This document shows, piece after piece, positions 50,294 to 59,220 of a DNA stretch of 64,000 bases. Made by a program: the position numbers and the translations under genes. Each line of letters begins with the position of its first letter. The stretch's first letter is position 1. Below the pieces are notes generated by a model. The model did not search any database and was not told where the DNA came from. It was given only the letters and a program-made list of their open reading frames with translations. The DNA comes from Neoroseomonas lacus. GTDB lineage: Bacteria > Pseudomonadota > Alphaproteobacteria > Acetobacterales > Acetobacteraceae. Where the stretch lies: the NCBI RefSeq assembly GCF_014644535.1, contig NZ_BMKW01000007.1, positions 186,001-250,000 of the forward strand. Reading direction: 5' to 3'.

Positions 50294-51510
50294 ATGCTTC
50301 CGAGACCATCGCCGCCATCCGTGCCGATGCCCGCTTCGCCAAGGCCGCCGAGACCCTGGCCGCCGAACATGACCGCACCGTCGCCGACGTCATTACCCTG
50401 ACCGAAATCCCCTCGCCGCCCTTCGGCGAGGAGCAGCGCGCGGGGGCCTATCTCGCCATGCTGCGCGCCCATGGGCTGGAGGAGGTGGAGCAGGACGAGA
50501 TCGGCAATGTGATGGGCATCCGCCGCGGCTTCGGCAATGGCGAGATCCTTGTGGTGGCCGCCCATCTCGACACGGTGTTTCCTGCCGGCACCGATGTGCG
50601 CGTACGCCGCGAAGGGACAAAGCTGTTCGCCCCAGGGGTGAGCGACGACACATGGTCGCTCGCGGTCAACCTCGCTTTCATCCGCGCGCTCGACGCCGCC
50701 GGCATTCGCACGCGGCAGGATCTGTTGTTCGTTGGTGACGTCGGCGAGGAAGGTCTCGGCGATCTGCGCGGCGTGCGGCATCTGTTCGCGCAGTCGCGCC
50801 ATCGCCCGCGCATCCAGGCCTTCCTGACGGTGGACAGCCCGCAGGTCGAGCACATCGTGTCGGGCGGCGTCGGTTCGCGGCGCTATCGCGTGACCTTCCG
50901 CGGGCCTGGCGGGCATTCCTATGCCGCCTTCGGCCTGGTCAACCCGATGTATGCGATGGCCGAAGCCGCGCGCGGCCTCGCCGCCGTGGAGGTGCCGAAA
51001 TTCCCGCCGACGACGCATTGCGTCAGCGTCGTCTCGGGCGGCACCTCGATCAATGCCATCGCCAATGCGGTGACGATCGAGGTCGATCTGCGTTCGGCCT
51101 CGGCTGTCGAACTTGAACGGCTGGATCAACGCTTCCTCGCGATCGTCGATGACGCGGTGGCGACCGAGAATGCCGCGCGCTCGACCGCCTCCGGCGTGAT
51201 CACTGCCGAGATCGCCCGCGTCGGCGACCGCCCGGCCGGCGAAACCCCAGCCGGGTCGCCGATCCGTGACATCGCCGCGGCGGCCGTCGCGGCGGAGGGA
51301 TACGCGCCGCAATTCGAATTCTCCTCGACCGACGCGAATGTGCCGATGAGCCTCGGCATTCCTGCATTGAAGGTTGGCGCCGGCGGGCGCGGCGGACGGG
51401 CGCATTCGCTTGAGGAATGGCTCGATGTCGAGCCCAAGGAGAGCCTGCGCGGCATGCGCACGACGCTCGCGGCGATTCTCGCGCTGGCGGGGATGGAGGG
51501 CATCGGCTGA
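50290..51510 (+). CDS. M20-family metallopeptidase/amidohydrolase
   Basis: A 406-residue M20 enzyme with VVAAHLDTVFPAGT (metal His and Asp), FAPGVSDDTWSLA (bridging Asp), VGDVGEEGLGD (catalytic Glu and metal Glu) and the dimerisation lid (about residues 200-310). The C-terminal SSTDANVPMSLGIPALKVGAG matches peptidase-T-like and carboxypeptidase members. It hydrolyses a small peptide or N-acyl amino acid. It overlaps the deaminase gene by ATGA and ends the operon; a hairpin follows. Confidence 0.9.
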   Translation: MNASETIAAIRADARFAKAAETLAAEHDRTVADVITLTEIPSPPFGEEQRAGAYLAMLRAHGLEEVEQDEIGNVMGIRRGFGNGEILVVAAHLDTVFPAGTDVRVRREGTKLFAPGVSDDTWSLAVNLAFIRALDAAGIRTRQDLLFVGDVGEEGLGDLRGVRHLFAQSRHRPRIQAFLTVDSPQVEHIVSGGVGSRRYRVTFRGPGGHSYAAFGLVNPMYAMAEAARGLAAVEVPKFPPTTHCVSVVSGGTSINAIANAVTIEVDLRSASAVELERLDQRFLAIVDDAVATENAARSTASGVITAEIARVGDRPAGETPAGSPIRDIAAAAVAAEGYAPQFEFSSTDANVPMSLGIPALKVGAGGRGGRAHSLEEWLDVEPKESLRGMRTTLAAILALAGMEGIG

Positions 51511-51516
51511 CACCAA

Positions 51517-51535
51517 CGGCCGAACGCTTCGGCCG
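51517..51535 (+). terminator. Hairpin after the MBL-GGT-deaminase-M20 operon
   Basis: CGGCCGAA (51517-51524) pairs perfectly with TTCGGCCG (51528-51535) around a 3-nt loop, 7 bp after the M20 stop. There is no T-run, so it is a likely terminator or 3' stabiliser. The rest of the gap to 51745 holds a longer-range inverted repeat (GCCGAAGG with CCTTCGGC) and no convincing gene. Confidence 0.5.
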
Positions 51536-51745
51536 CAGGTATCCGCCTTATCAGGCCCCCGGACGCCTCATGCCGAAGGCAGCCCTTGGGCGTGACGCGC
51601 ACACCTTCGGCTTGATTGGCTTTCGCCAGACCGCCGACGGGCCGCGGCCTCGGCACGAGGCAGAGCTTCGTACCGCTGGCATGGGTCGTTCCTCAAAGCG
51701 GCGCAGCGGCATGGCGGCCGGCATCGACGGGTCTCCGGAGCCTCG

Positions 51746-53443
51746 TCAGCCGCGGCGCTGCTCCGCCTCGGCCAGCACGGCGTCGAGCGTGACGTCGCGG
51801 TTGATCCCGCCGACGAGGTCGGAGAATCCGTCGCGGCGCAATAGGTCGCGCACCTCGCCGTGCGGCCCGGTGACGGCCAGCCGAATGCCCTGTCCGCCCA
51901 GCGTCGCATGCAGCTTCCGCAGCATGGCGACCGCGGCCAGGTCGAGATGCGGCGCGGCCGAAAGATCGCAGACGACCAGCCGCACCGATCCGGCCGGCTG
52001 CGCGGCAAGTCGCGCCAGCACCGCCTGGAGCACGGTCTCGGCATTCACGTAGAGCATCGAGCCCTCGGGGCGGAAGGCGATCACGCCCGGGATCGGCGCG
52101 TTCTCCGGATGGCGGAGCATGTCGCCGTACCGCGTCGTGCCGGGAATGCGCCCGAGGAAGGCGACATGCGGCCGGCTCGTCTGCAGCAGCATCATGAGCA
52201 CCGAGGCCAGCGCCGCCAGCAATATACCCTGCAGGATGCCGAGCAGCAGGACGCCCGCCAGTGCCACCGCCGCGGCGGCGAAGTCGGTGCGGTTGACGCA
52301 CCAGAGGCGGCGCAGCTCGCGCAGATCGATCAGCCCGGCGACGGCCGTCAGCACCACCGCCGCGAGCGTTGCCTTCGGCAGGTTGGCCAGCAATCCGGTC
52401 AGGAACAACAGGCACAGGGCGAGGGTCGCGGCGGCGAAAAGCAGTGTCAGCGGCGTGCGCGAACCCGCCTTCTCGGCGACCGCGGATTGCGACAGGCCGC
52501 CGGCGACCGGATAGCCATGCCCCAGCCCGGCCAGCAGGTTCGCCGCACCGATTCCAAGGAATTCCTGCCGTGGGTCGAGCACGTAGCCATGCTTCTCGGC
52601 GAAGCTGCGCGCCGCCGAGACGCCCTCGATATAGGCGAGCAGCAGACAGCCGGCGGCGAGCGGGAAGACACCTTCCACGTCGGTCAGTCGCAAGGTGGGC
52701 AGGCCGAGATCCGGCAATCCCGAGGGGATCAGGCCCGTCACCGCCACGCCATGCGCCTGGAGGCCGAGCAGCCCGGCGGCGGCGATCGACAGCACCACCA
52801 CGCCAAGTGCCACCGGCCGCCCCGGCATTATCCGCCCCCCGAGGACCAGCAGGATGAGAGCCGCGAGCCCCACCGCCAGCGTGACTGGGTTAAGGCCGGG
52901 CAATTGTCCGGCCAGCATCACCACGCGTTCGATCACGTTCTGCCCGCCGCCGGGGACGCCAAACAGGGCGGGCAACTGCGTGATGGCGATGGTGATGCCG
53001 GCGCCGGCCTTGAAGCCGACGAGGATGCTGTCGCTGATGAGCTTGACCAGCACGCTGAGCCGCAGCGCCCAGGCGATCAGGCAGAGCAGTGCGACGGTGA
53101 AGGCTGCCAGGCTGGCGATGGCGGCGTAGCGCACCGGATCACCCGCCGCCATGCCGCCGACCGCGCCCGCGACCATGAGGGAGATGGCCGATGTGGGCCC
53201 GATCGCGAGATGCCGGGAGGAGCCCAGCAGTGCATAGCCGAGCCCGCCGAGCATGTAGCCATAGACACCGACTTGCGCGGGCAGGCCGGCCAGCGTCGCG
53301 TAAGCCAAGGCCACCGGCACGGCATAGGCGGCGAGCGTGATGCCTGCCATCAGATCCGACCCGAACCAGGCGCGCTGATACCCTTTTAGCCAACCGAATG
53401 GCGGCAACAACGCTTGCAGGCGGCTCGTCAGGGCGGTGCTCAT
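51746..53443 (-). CDS. SulP-family anion transporter with C-terminal STAS domain
   Basis: A 565-residue membrane protein. The start LPPFGWLKGYQRAWFGSDLM and AGITLAAYAVPVALAYATLA is classic SulP. About 12 membrane helices follow, with NLLAGLGHGYPVAGGLSQSA and ATLAAVVLTAVAGLIDL. The STAS domain begins near residue 445 (IAFRPEGSMLYVNAETVL, VRLVVCDLSAAPHLDLAAVA). Such proteins move sulfate, bicarbonate or dicarboxylates. Its ATG overlaps the stop of the DUF1622 gene upstream, so the two are coupled. The transported anion is not known. Confidence 0.94.
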   Translation of the reverse strand: MSTALTSRLQALLPPFGWLKGYQRAWFGSDLMAGITLAAYAVPVALAYATLAGLPAQVGVYGYMLGGLGYALLGSSRHLAIGPTSAISLMVAGAVGGMAAGDPVRYAAIASLAAFTVALLCLIAWALRLSVLVKLISDSILVGFKAGAGITIAITQLPALFGVPGGGQNVIERVVMLAGQLPGLNPVTLAVGLAALILLVLGGRIMPGRPVALGVVVLSIAAAGLLGLQAHGVAVTGLIPSGLPDLGLPTLRLTDVEGVFPLAAGCLLLAYIEGVSAARSFAEKHGYVLDPRQEFLGIGAANLLAGLGHGYPVAGGLSQSAVAEKAGSRTPLTLLFAAATLALCLLFLTGLLANLPKATLAAVVLTAVAGLIDLRELRRLWCVNRTDFAAAAVALAGVLLLGILQGILLAALASVLMMLLQTSRPHVAFLGRIPGTTRYGDMLRHPENAPIPGVIAFRPEGSMLYVNAETVLQAVLARLAAQPAGSVRLVVCDLSAAPHLDLAAVAMLRKLHATLGGQGIRLAVTGPHGEVRDLLRRDGFSDLVGGINRDVTLDAVLAEAEQRRG

Positions 53444-53865
53444 GGCGATTCGATGGGCTTCGCCGGCATGGTGGCGGGGTCACGAGGCGATCGATCGGCC
53501 TCGTCGCGGCGGCCGCCGGCGTCGGGCGGCGCACCGTCATCGGTGGCGAGTTCCCGCTGCAGGAAATGGTTGAGGAACGTCCGGATCCCCGCGACCGCGG
53601 CAAGCTTGCCGATCTGGTCCCAATCCGGGGAGACGGCAGTGCCGACAATGTCGGCCGCCAGTTGAAATTCAAGCGCCAGCGAAAGGTTGCGCGCGAGGCC
53701 CATGCGCACCGCCTGTGCCCGTTGCCGTCCGACCAGCCGCGTCAGCGCGACCAGCGCGCCGACCAGGATGATGGCGATGCTCACACCCTCGATGCCCAAC
53801 TTCAACCAGGATGCCGCGAGGCTGATTGCCGCCTCGAACTCCTCGGGCAACGCGGTGACGTTCAT
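53440..53865 (-). CDS. DUF1622-family membrane protein
   Basis: A 141-residue protein with a membrane helix at about 20-42 (LGIEGVSIAIILVGALVALT) followed by RMGLARNLSLALEFQLAADI and WDQIGKLAAVAGIRTFLNHF, the DUF1622 signature of three membrane segments with a QLAADI turn. Its molecular role is unknown. The ATG at 53865 has GGAGG at good spacing; upstream open codons are ignored. The stop overlaps the SulP start (ATGA), implying that the two proteins are used together, perhaps as transporter and modulator. Confidence 0.85.
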   Translation of the reverse strand: MNVTALPEEFEAAISLAASWLKLGIEGVSIAIILVGALVALTRLVGRQRAQAVRMGLARNLSLALEFQLAADIVGTAVSPDWDQIGKLAAVAGIRTFLNHFLQRELATDDGAPPDAGGRRDEADRSPRDPATMPAKPIESP

Positions 53866-54055
53866 CCCCTGGCCTCCCGTCGCGGTCGCGGATCGATCGT
53901 CCCGCGACGAAGCGCTCACGGCATCCACGCACCCAGCCCGGGTTCGTAGCCGCGACATCTATATTGACGCGCATCGCGACCATATTGCGATGGCGCAGGC
54001 CGCCTGCGCACGCAGGTCGCGTCAGCATGCCGGCGAAGGCTGGCGGCGCCGTCGG

Positions 54056-56317
54056 TCAGCCGCCGGTCTCGGGGGTCGGCCGGACCCGGCGTCGCGCCGT
54101 CGCGACCATTTTGGCCGGACGGCTCACCCGAGCGGCCACGGCTTCGACGACTGGGCGGCGCGGCTCGGGCGCGACCGGTGCCGGCGCTTCCTCGACCAGG
54201 AAGACCTGTTCCATCGCCAGCAGGCGTGCGCGCACCTCTTCCGGCGGCGCACCCGCGGAATTCACGACGGCCTGCAGCATGGCGAAGGCCCCGGCACGCT
54301 CTTCGGCATTGTCCGGCAACAAGGCCGGCAGCGTCTCGATGGCGCGGGCCTCATCGATCATCAGCATGAAGAATTGCTGGCGGACGATTCGCTTGAACTC
54401 GGGCAGCGGCAGGGACTGCACCCCGTATTCACGGCGCAGGCGGCGGATCACGCCGAAGCTGCGCTCATCGGCCAAGGCCAAGGGCAGGCGAACCCAGAGC
54501 AGCGCCCGCAGCACCGCCTCCCGCAGCCCACCTTCCGTCATGCCGGCACGCAGACGCTCTGTGGCGAGGGCGATGAACTGCTGGTGGTCAGGGGAATCGC
54601 CAGGACGCAGGCGCGGCGGCGCGCTCGCGGCTGCCACGCCCGTCGCGGCCTGCACGAGCGGTGACGCATAGAATTTCTGGAAGAATTGCTCGCTGAACGC
54701 GTCACGTTGGCGGCCATAGGCCTCGAGCGTCTGCGTGACGAGTTGCGAGACCTGGCGTTCGGCAGCGCGGCCCGGATTGTCCTCGGCGACCGGGGTGCGG
54801 TTGCTGCGGGCCATCTCCGCGGCCCAGCGCACCCAGCCCATCCAGGGATTACGATCGGAGAACATCGTGTAGGTGAGGCGTGCCGGATGCAGCTGTGCCG
54901 AGACCGTCGTCACCGCGGGGGTCGCCAGTTTCTGGAGAGCCGGTTGGGCGAATTCCCGATACAGGGCGAGGTTCGTTTCCGACACGCGACGCATGGCGGC
55001 GAAGCGCTTCTCATCCTCGGGGCTGGTGCCGCCATGAACGGCCAGGTCGGACATGTCGCGCGCCTCGAAGGTCGCAAGCCAGGCGCCATGATCCTTCGGC
55101 GCATCGTTGTCGGGATGCAGCACGGCTTCGTAGAGGCCCGGCGGCAGCACGTCGATCATGTCCATGTTCGATGCGAACTCGGCGTGTTCCTTCCGCGCCA
55201 CGCCGCCCGAGACGAAGATGCCGAGATGCCCGATGCTGCCATGCACGGAATAGACGATGGTCTGCCCGTGGGTGCGCAGGTCGTTCAGGTCCGGGTAGAG
55301 ATCGGTGATCCAGGACAGCGCCTGCGCGGGCGGCGTGATATCGTCGCCTTCCGAGCAGAAGACGATGATCGGCGAGGTGACGGCCCGCAGGTCGACCCGC
55401 GTTCCGTCGGAGAAGGTGAGTTCGCCGGTCGCGAGCCTGTTGCCGACGAAGAGTTCGTCGACGATGAATTGCATCTCGGCGGCATTCAGCTTGACGTGGC
55501 CGCCCCACCATTTCTCGAAGCCGAGATAGCGATCGGCGGCACTGTCGACATCCGCCCAGACCTCGTACTGCTTGGTCCAATAGGTATTCGCCGGGTTGCC
55601 GCTCTCGAAATTCGACACCAGCCATGCGCCGTCGAATATGCCGCCGCCGAGATCGCCGGTCATCGCGGTCAGCCAGGACCCGCCGAGCAGGCCGCCGAGA
55701 TAGCGCATCGGCGCCTTGCCCGGCACGCCGGCCCAATAGGAAACCGGCGCGCCGGCAATCAGCAGTGGGCCGAAGGCCTCGGGGCGGATGGCGGCGGCCA
55801 TCAGCAGTGCCCAACCGGCCTGGCAATTGCCGATCGCCACCGGCTTGCCATCCGCGACCTGGTGGCGGTGGCCGACTTCCTCGGCGAAGGCGGCGATGGC
55901 GCGGACCACGTCCTCGATGGTCTGGCCGGGTTCGGGCTCGGGGCGGAAGCCGACGAAATAGCAGGGATGTCCGGCGGCCATGGCCACGCCGATCTCGCTG
56001 TCGGCCTTGAAGCCGCCAATGCCCGGGCCGTGGCCGGCGCGCGGGTCGATGACGATGAAGGCGCGGTTGAGCGGGTCGGCGGGCAGTGTGCCAGCGGGCG
56101 GGGTGACACGCGCGACCCAGTAATTCACCGGCCGCGGCAGGTCGCGCCCATCCATCACGACTTCGAAGCCGAAATCGAGGACGTTGCGCATCGGGTCGTC
56201 CTCGTGTTCGAGGAAGGCATTGCCGCGCGCCCGCAGGACATCGAGGAAGATGACCGATCGCTGCCAGGCGTCCAGCGCATAGGCGCCCCAGGGGAACGGG
56301 CCGAGGTCAGGCGTCAT
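54056..56317 (-). CDS. DUF3141 alpha/beta-hydrolase (PHA synthase-like)
   Basis: A 753-residue protein of the DUF3141 family. The N-terminal half is an alpha/beta hydrolase: FIVIDPRAGHGPGIGGFK, then the lipase-type elbow AIGNCQAGWALLM, in which cysteine replaces serine as in PHA synthases, followed by FCSEGDDITPPAQALSW and HGSIGHLGIFVSGGVARKEH (Asp and His candidates). The C-terminal half (about 480-753) is helical and unrecognised. Members often lie near phosphotransacetylase and PHA genes, but none is seen here. The ATG at 56317 has GGAGAG upstream. Acyl transfer or polyester metabolism is inferred. Confidence 0.87.
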   Translation of the reverse strand: MTPDLGPFPWGAYALDAWQRSVIFLDVLRARGNAFLEHEDDPMRNVLDFGFEVVMDGRDLPRPVNYWVARVTPPAGTLPADPLNRAFIVIDPRAGHGPGIGGFKADSEIGVAMAAGHPCYFVGFRPEPEPGQTIEDVVRAIAAFAEEVGHRHQVADGKPVAIGNCQAGWALLMAAAIRPEAFGPLLIAGAPVSYWAGVPGKAPMRYLGGLLGGSWLTAMTGDLGGGIFDGAWLVSNFESGNPANTYWTKQYEVWADVDSAADRYLGFEKWWGGHVKLNAAEMQFIVDELFVGNRLATGELTFSDGTRVDLRAVTSPIIVFCSEGDDITPPAQALSWITDLYPDLNDLRTHGQTIVYSVHGSIGHLGIFVSGGVARKEHAEFASNMDMIDVLPPGLYEAVLHPDNDAPKDHGAWLATFEARDMSDLAVHGGTSPEDEKRFAAMRRVSETNLALYREFAQPALQKLATPAVTTVSAQLHPARLTYTMFSDRNPWMGWVRWAAEMARSNRTPVAEDNPGRAAERQVSQLVTQTLEAYGRQRDAFSEQFFQKFYASPLVQAATGVAAASAPPRLRPGDSPDHQQFIALATERLRAGMTEGGLREAVLRALLWVRLPLALADERSFGVIRRLRREYGVQSLPLPEFKRIVRQQFFMLMIDEARAIETLPALLPDNAEERAGAFAMLQAVVNSAGAPPEEVRARLLAMEQVFLVEEAPAPVAPEPRRPVVEAVAARVSRPAKMVATARRRVRPTPETGG

Positions 56318-56487
56318 GATATCTCTCCGGTCGCGGCGCGCGGGCGCCATCGGACAAAGCGCATTCTCGCACGCCGGTTGGCGGTGCGCTTTGATCCTTC
56401 TCATAACAGGCTTGCTCGCCGACGCCGCCATGAAGACATGACGAGGCGCGGCGACATTGTCGTGACAGGCCCCGGGACCAGGCCGCG

Positions 56488-57000
56488 TCATTTCTCCATG
56501 CCGGGGCGAGGCCACAAGCCGGCCGCCACCGCCAGCCGCACGGCCTCCGTAAAGCTGCCGACCTGAAATTTCTGCATCAGGTTGGCGCGATGGAACTCCA
56601 CGGTGCGCGTGCCGACCTTCAGGTCGAAGGCGATCATCTTGTTGGCCTGTTCGGCAACGAGACCCGGCAACACCTCAGTTTCACGCGGAGAGCGCGCGCC
56701 GATGCTTGCCGCGGCATCCTTGGCGCCGTCAGCACGGGCGTGTGGCTCATCGCACCGCTTCAGCGCGCTCTCGGCGGCGCCAAGGATGCTTGCCTAGTAT
56801 AGGGCTTCTCGATGAAGTCGCAGGCGCCGGCCATCATGGCGCTGACGGCCAACGCCACATCGCCATGCGCCGTGACGACAACGATGGGGAAGCGCAGGCC
56901 ACGCTCGGACATGGCGGCCGGCGGGGCGAGCCCAGCCATGCCGGGCGCATCCGCACATCCAGCAGCAGGACGCCAGCCAGCAGCAACATCGGCAGCCGAG
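56488..57000 (-). pseudogene. Broken FixJ/LuxR-type two-component response regulator
   Basis: Minus-strand frames contain a FixJ-like receiver end (VLLLDVRM, then in another frame GLRFPIVVVTAHGDVALAVS and AMMAGACDFIEKPY) and, in a third, a LuxR-type DNA-binding domain (SPRETEVLPGLVAEQANKMI, GTRTVEFHRANLMQKFQVGS, ending PRPGMEK at 56488). The domains are in the right order and spacing for a FixJ/TodT regulator, but are joined by frameshifts near 56962 and between 56740 and 56810, and the first third of the receiver is missing. The phosphoacceptor aspartate (LLLDVRM) is still visible. It looks recently decayed rather than ancient. Confidence 0.75.
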
Positions 57001-57143
57001 GCAGTACGGAACCGTTCTTGTCTGGAGGCGGGTATCGCGGGAGGGCGGCACTCCAAAACCTCGCAATACTACGAGGTTCGGTCCTTGCGATGGCGGGCGG
57101 CGCGATGCCGATGGGGTATGGAGATCAGGTTGCCGGCGACGAC

Positions 57144-57181
57144 CATGAGGCGGCGCGCGCATTGCCGCGCGCCGCCTCATG
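57144..57181. terminator. 16-bp perfect hairpin downstream of the HTH gene
   Basis: The arms 57144-57159 and 57166-57181 are perfectly complementary over 16 bp, very GC-rich, with a 6-nt loop. It lies 52 bp downstream of the HTH gene stop (57233, minus strand). The lack of a U-tract leaves a terminator or a palindromic repeat element equally possible. A second small inverted repeat (AACCTCG with CGAGGTT) lies near 57060. Confidence 0.55.
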
Positions 57182-57232
57182 GCGTCACGTCAAGGGTCGG
57201 TCGGCGGGCATCCGGGCGTTGGCCCGGATGCG

Positions 57233-57472
57233 TCAGGCGCAGACCCGGAGCTCGACGCCCCGCTTGCTGCGCTCCGGCGTGAAGGCGACGCCGCCGAGTT
57301 CGAACACCCGCCTGAGCGTGGCGAGGACCGTTTCGGACGGTGTGGCGTGACCGGCCTCGAAAGTCTCCAGCACTGCGACTGGAATGCGGGCCACGAAGGC
57401 AACCTCTGCCGTGTCGAGGTCCAACAGCGCGCGGGCCTCGCGGCACAGCAGCGGCGTCAGGACTGTTTTCAT
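57233..57472 (-). CDS. Small XRE-like helix-turn-helix protein
   Basis: A 79-residue protein that is essentially one HTH domain: CREARALLDLDTAEVAFVAR, then IPVAVLETFEAGHATPSETV and LATLRRVFELGGVAFTPE is the XRE pattern (two helices of the HTH, then the conserved F/W-E-x-G turn), with a C-terminal RSKRGVELRV like that of small alphaproteobacterial Cro/CI regulators. It probably represses or activates nearby genes. It lies 32 bp after the HU-like gene on the same strand. Confidence 0.8.
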   Translation of the reverse strand: MKTVLTPLLCREARALLDLDTAEVAFVARIPVAVLETFEAGHATPSETVLATLRRVFELGGVAFTPERSKRGVELRVCA

Positions 57473-57504
57473 GCGAGCCGTTCGCTCCCCCACCGTCGCG
57501 GGCC

Positions 57505-57816
57505 TCAGCCCTTCGCAGCCTTGCGCTTGGCCTTCTTGACGCCGCCCAGGGCCGCGGTCTTGAGCGACGGGCTGGCCTTGAAGCGAACCGTCGCACCGGC
57601 CTTGATCTGGACCTTCTCGCCGGTCTTCGGGTTCAGGCCGGTACGCTTCGGGGTCTCGCGAACGATGAAGGCGCCGAAATCGGGGATGGTGAATCGGCCG
57701 CTCTGCACGATCTCGGTCTTGATCGCCTCAATGATATCGCCGGCCAGCTTCGTCGCGGCAACGCCGGACAGATCGGTGGAGCCGGCGATGACCTCGGTCA
57801 GGAACTTCTTCGACAC
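57505..57816 (-). CDS. HU/IHF-family DNA-binding protein
   Basis: A 103-residue nucleoid protein. SKKFLTEVIAGSTDLSGVAA and AGDIIEAIKTEIVQSGRFTI give the dimer helices, PDFGAFIVRETPKRTGLNPK and TGEKVQIKAGATVRFKASPS the DNA-bending arm and core, and the end is a lysine/alanine tail (GGVKKAKRKAAKG), as in HU variants with histone-H1-like tails. The GTG at 57816 was preferred because GGAG is nine bases upstream and the protein then starts at the usual SKK; ATGs further upstream remain possible. It is probably expressed with the small HTH gene. Confidence 0.88.
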   Translation of the reverse strand: MSKKFLTEVIAGSTDLSGVAATKLAGDIIEAIKTEIVQSGRFTIPDFGAFIVRETPKRTGLNPKTGEKVQIKAGATVRFKASPSLKTAALGGVKKAKRKAAKG

Positions 57817-57912
57817 AGGCAGGATCTCCGTTGCGAATGGCGATTCCATAGCCGAGCCGGCGAAACTTGTCAGCGGCATGTCTCGCATGCGGGCATTGCG
57901 CCAGCAACGACC

Positions 57913-58248
57913 CTACAGGGCATCGCGCGCCTGCTCCACCGCATCACGAGTCGCGACCAAGGCCGCGAGGGTAGTGCCTGCCTGCTTCACCGCGCCGGTT
58001 TCTTCCGGATCGACATAGGACACCTGCTCCTCGGCATCGAGGACGCCCGCGGCCAGTTGTTCCCGCAATTCGTCGAGTCGCGACCGGACGTCATCGGGAT
58101 CCGCATCCGGCGCATCGAGCCATTCCGCAACGATGATGCCGACCTCCCGTCCCATCCGCGCCGGCTGGACTCCGCGCGCCGCCATGGCCTGCAGCCGCAT
58201 CAATGCCGCATCGAGGGGACGCAGTGCCGCCGGCCGCCTTGCCGCCAT
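57913..58248 (-). CDS. Small helical cytoplasmic protein of unknown function
   Basis: A 111-residue protein, all alpha and acidic in its second half: PLDAALMRLQAMAARGVQPA, REVGIIVAEWLDAPDADPDD, RSRLDELREQLAAGVLDAEE and a final helix. I do not recognise it. Start at ATG 58248, where AGGAG lies eight bases upstream. It lies about 96 bp upstream of the HU-like gene on the same strand and could be co-transcribed. Composition and codon use are like the neighbours, so it is likely a real gene. Confidence 0.65.
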   Translation of the reverse strand: MAARRPAALRPLDAALMRLQAMAARGVQPARMGREVGIIVAEWLDAPDADPDDVRSRLDELREQLAAGVLDAEEQVSYVDPEETGAVKQAGTTLAALVATRDAVEQARDAL

Positions 58249-58642
58249 GACCATTCTCCTGTTGATGGCGGCGCTATAGCAGATTCTTGTTTTGTTCTCC
58301 AACGGATACTTGCCGGGCAGGGCTTTTCGAATCGGCGTCGGGGACGGAACCGTACCAACAGCGTCGCAGGATTTTGGCGCTCGCGCCTCGATGGGACGCT
58401 CGCGTCCTGCCCACCATCCACTCGTGGAGCCCGGATCGGCGACAGCAGGTTCATGCTAGGCGCAGCGCTTGTGGGACGATTGCCGCGCCCCGGGGCGCAG
58501 GCAAGCCGGGCAGCGTTGCTCGCCTGCCCGGCTCGCCGAGGTGAATGGGCATGCGCGCCATGGCGCCGCCCGCGGACCGGCGTCACCTGCCGCGCGATGC
58601 CCGGACGCCCGAAAGCCGCCGGCAAGGATGGCGATATGGTCC
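58249..58642. other. Intergenic region, no convincing gene
   Basis: About 390 bp between the helical protein gene and a small candidate gene. Open frames exist on both strands but their translations are Arg/Pro-rich and lack ribosome sites. A short AT-richer patch (CAGATTCTTGTTTTGTTCTC, about 58280) upstream of the 58248 start may be its promoter. Confidence 0.5.
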
Positions 58643-58807
58643 TCAGCCGATGAGGTCGAGAATGATCCTGCGGATTTCGGCCTTGGTGAGACCCGTCGGT
58701 TGGGGCGCCGTCGCCACGTCATGGGCGGGGTGCTGTAGATTGGAACCGGAGGGATGCTTCGGATGCCAGGGTGTGGCGTTGAGGGTAGTCAGTGTGTGCA
58801 TGTGCAT
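58643..58807 (-). CDS. Possible small protein (54 residues)
   Basis: A short frame starting MHMHTLTTLNATPWHPKHPS and ending GLTKAEIRRIILDLIG. The C-terminal amphipathic helix looks like real protein, while the His/Pro-rich middle is unusual. There is no strong Shine-Dalgarno; a second ATG two codons in is equally possible. No family is recognised. It is listed because the last third is hard to explain as random GC-rich sequence. Confidence 0.4.
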   Translation of the reverse strand: MHMHTLTTLNATPWHPKHPSGSNLQHPAHDVATAPQPTGLTKAEIRRIILDLIG

Positions 58808-59013
58808 GTTCGGCCGCCGGGTCCATGCGGACACGGTGCCAAGATCCTTGAAGTCAGAAAGAGGAAGATTGGTGACTACGTGGTCGGCCGCGGCGCGACG
58901 CCATTGGCGTTGCATGGCACGCTGGCCGAACCGTCCTCAAGAACGCCCTGATGGAGCGGAGGACAAAGCAGACAGGTGGGCGCTGATGCGCCCACCCATC
59001 GCAGGCGTGGTGT

Positions 59014-59220
59014 TCAGGCGAGCTTCAGGTTGCAGGCCGACATCTTGCCCTGCTGGCCGCGCTGCACGTCATAGGTGAGCTTGTCGCCTTCGCGCAGCGC
59101 CGAGATGCCGGCACGCTCCACGTCGGAGATGTGGACGAACACGTCATTGGTGCCGTCATCCGGCTGGATGAAGCCAAAGCCCTTGGTCGCGTTGAACCAC
59201 TTGATGGTGCCGTTGGACAT
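59014..59220 (-). CDS. cspA: Cold-shock domain protein (CspA family)
   Basis: A 68-residue single cold-shock domain: NGTIKWFNATKGFGFIQPDD carries RNP1 (KGFGFI), and VFVHISDVERAG carries RNP2 (VFVHIS). It ends with a basic-hydrophobic strand (KMSACNLKLA). It binds single-stranded RNA and DNA and melts mRNA structure. The usual length fixes the start at 59220, not the much longer open frame upstream. A long untranslated leader upstream is likely, as is common for csp genes. Confidence 0.96.
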   Translation of the reverse strand: MSNGTIKWFNATKGFGFIQPDDGTNDVFVHISDVERAGISALREGDKLTYDVQRGQQGKMSACNLKLA

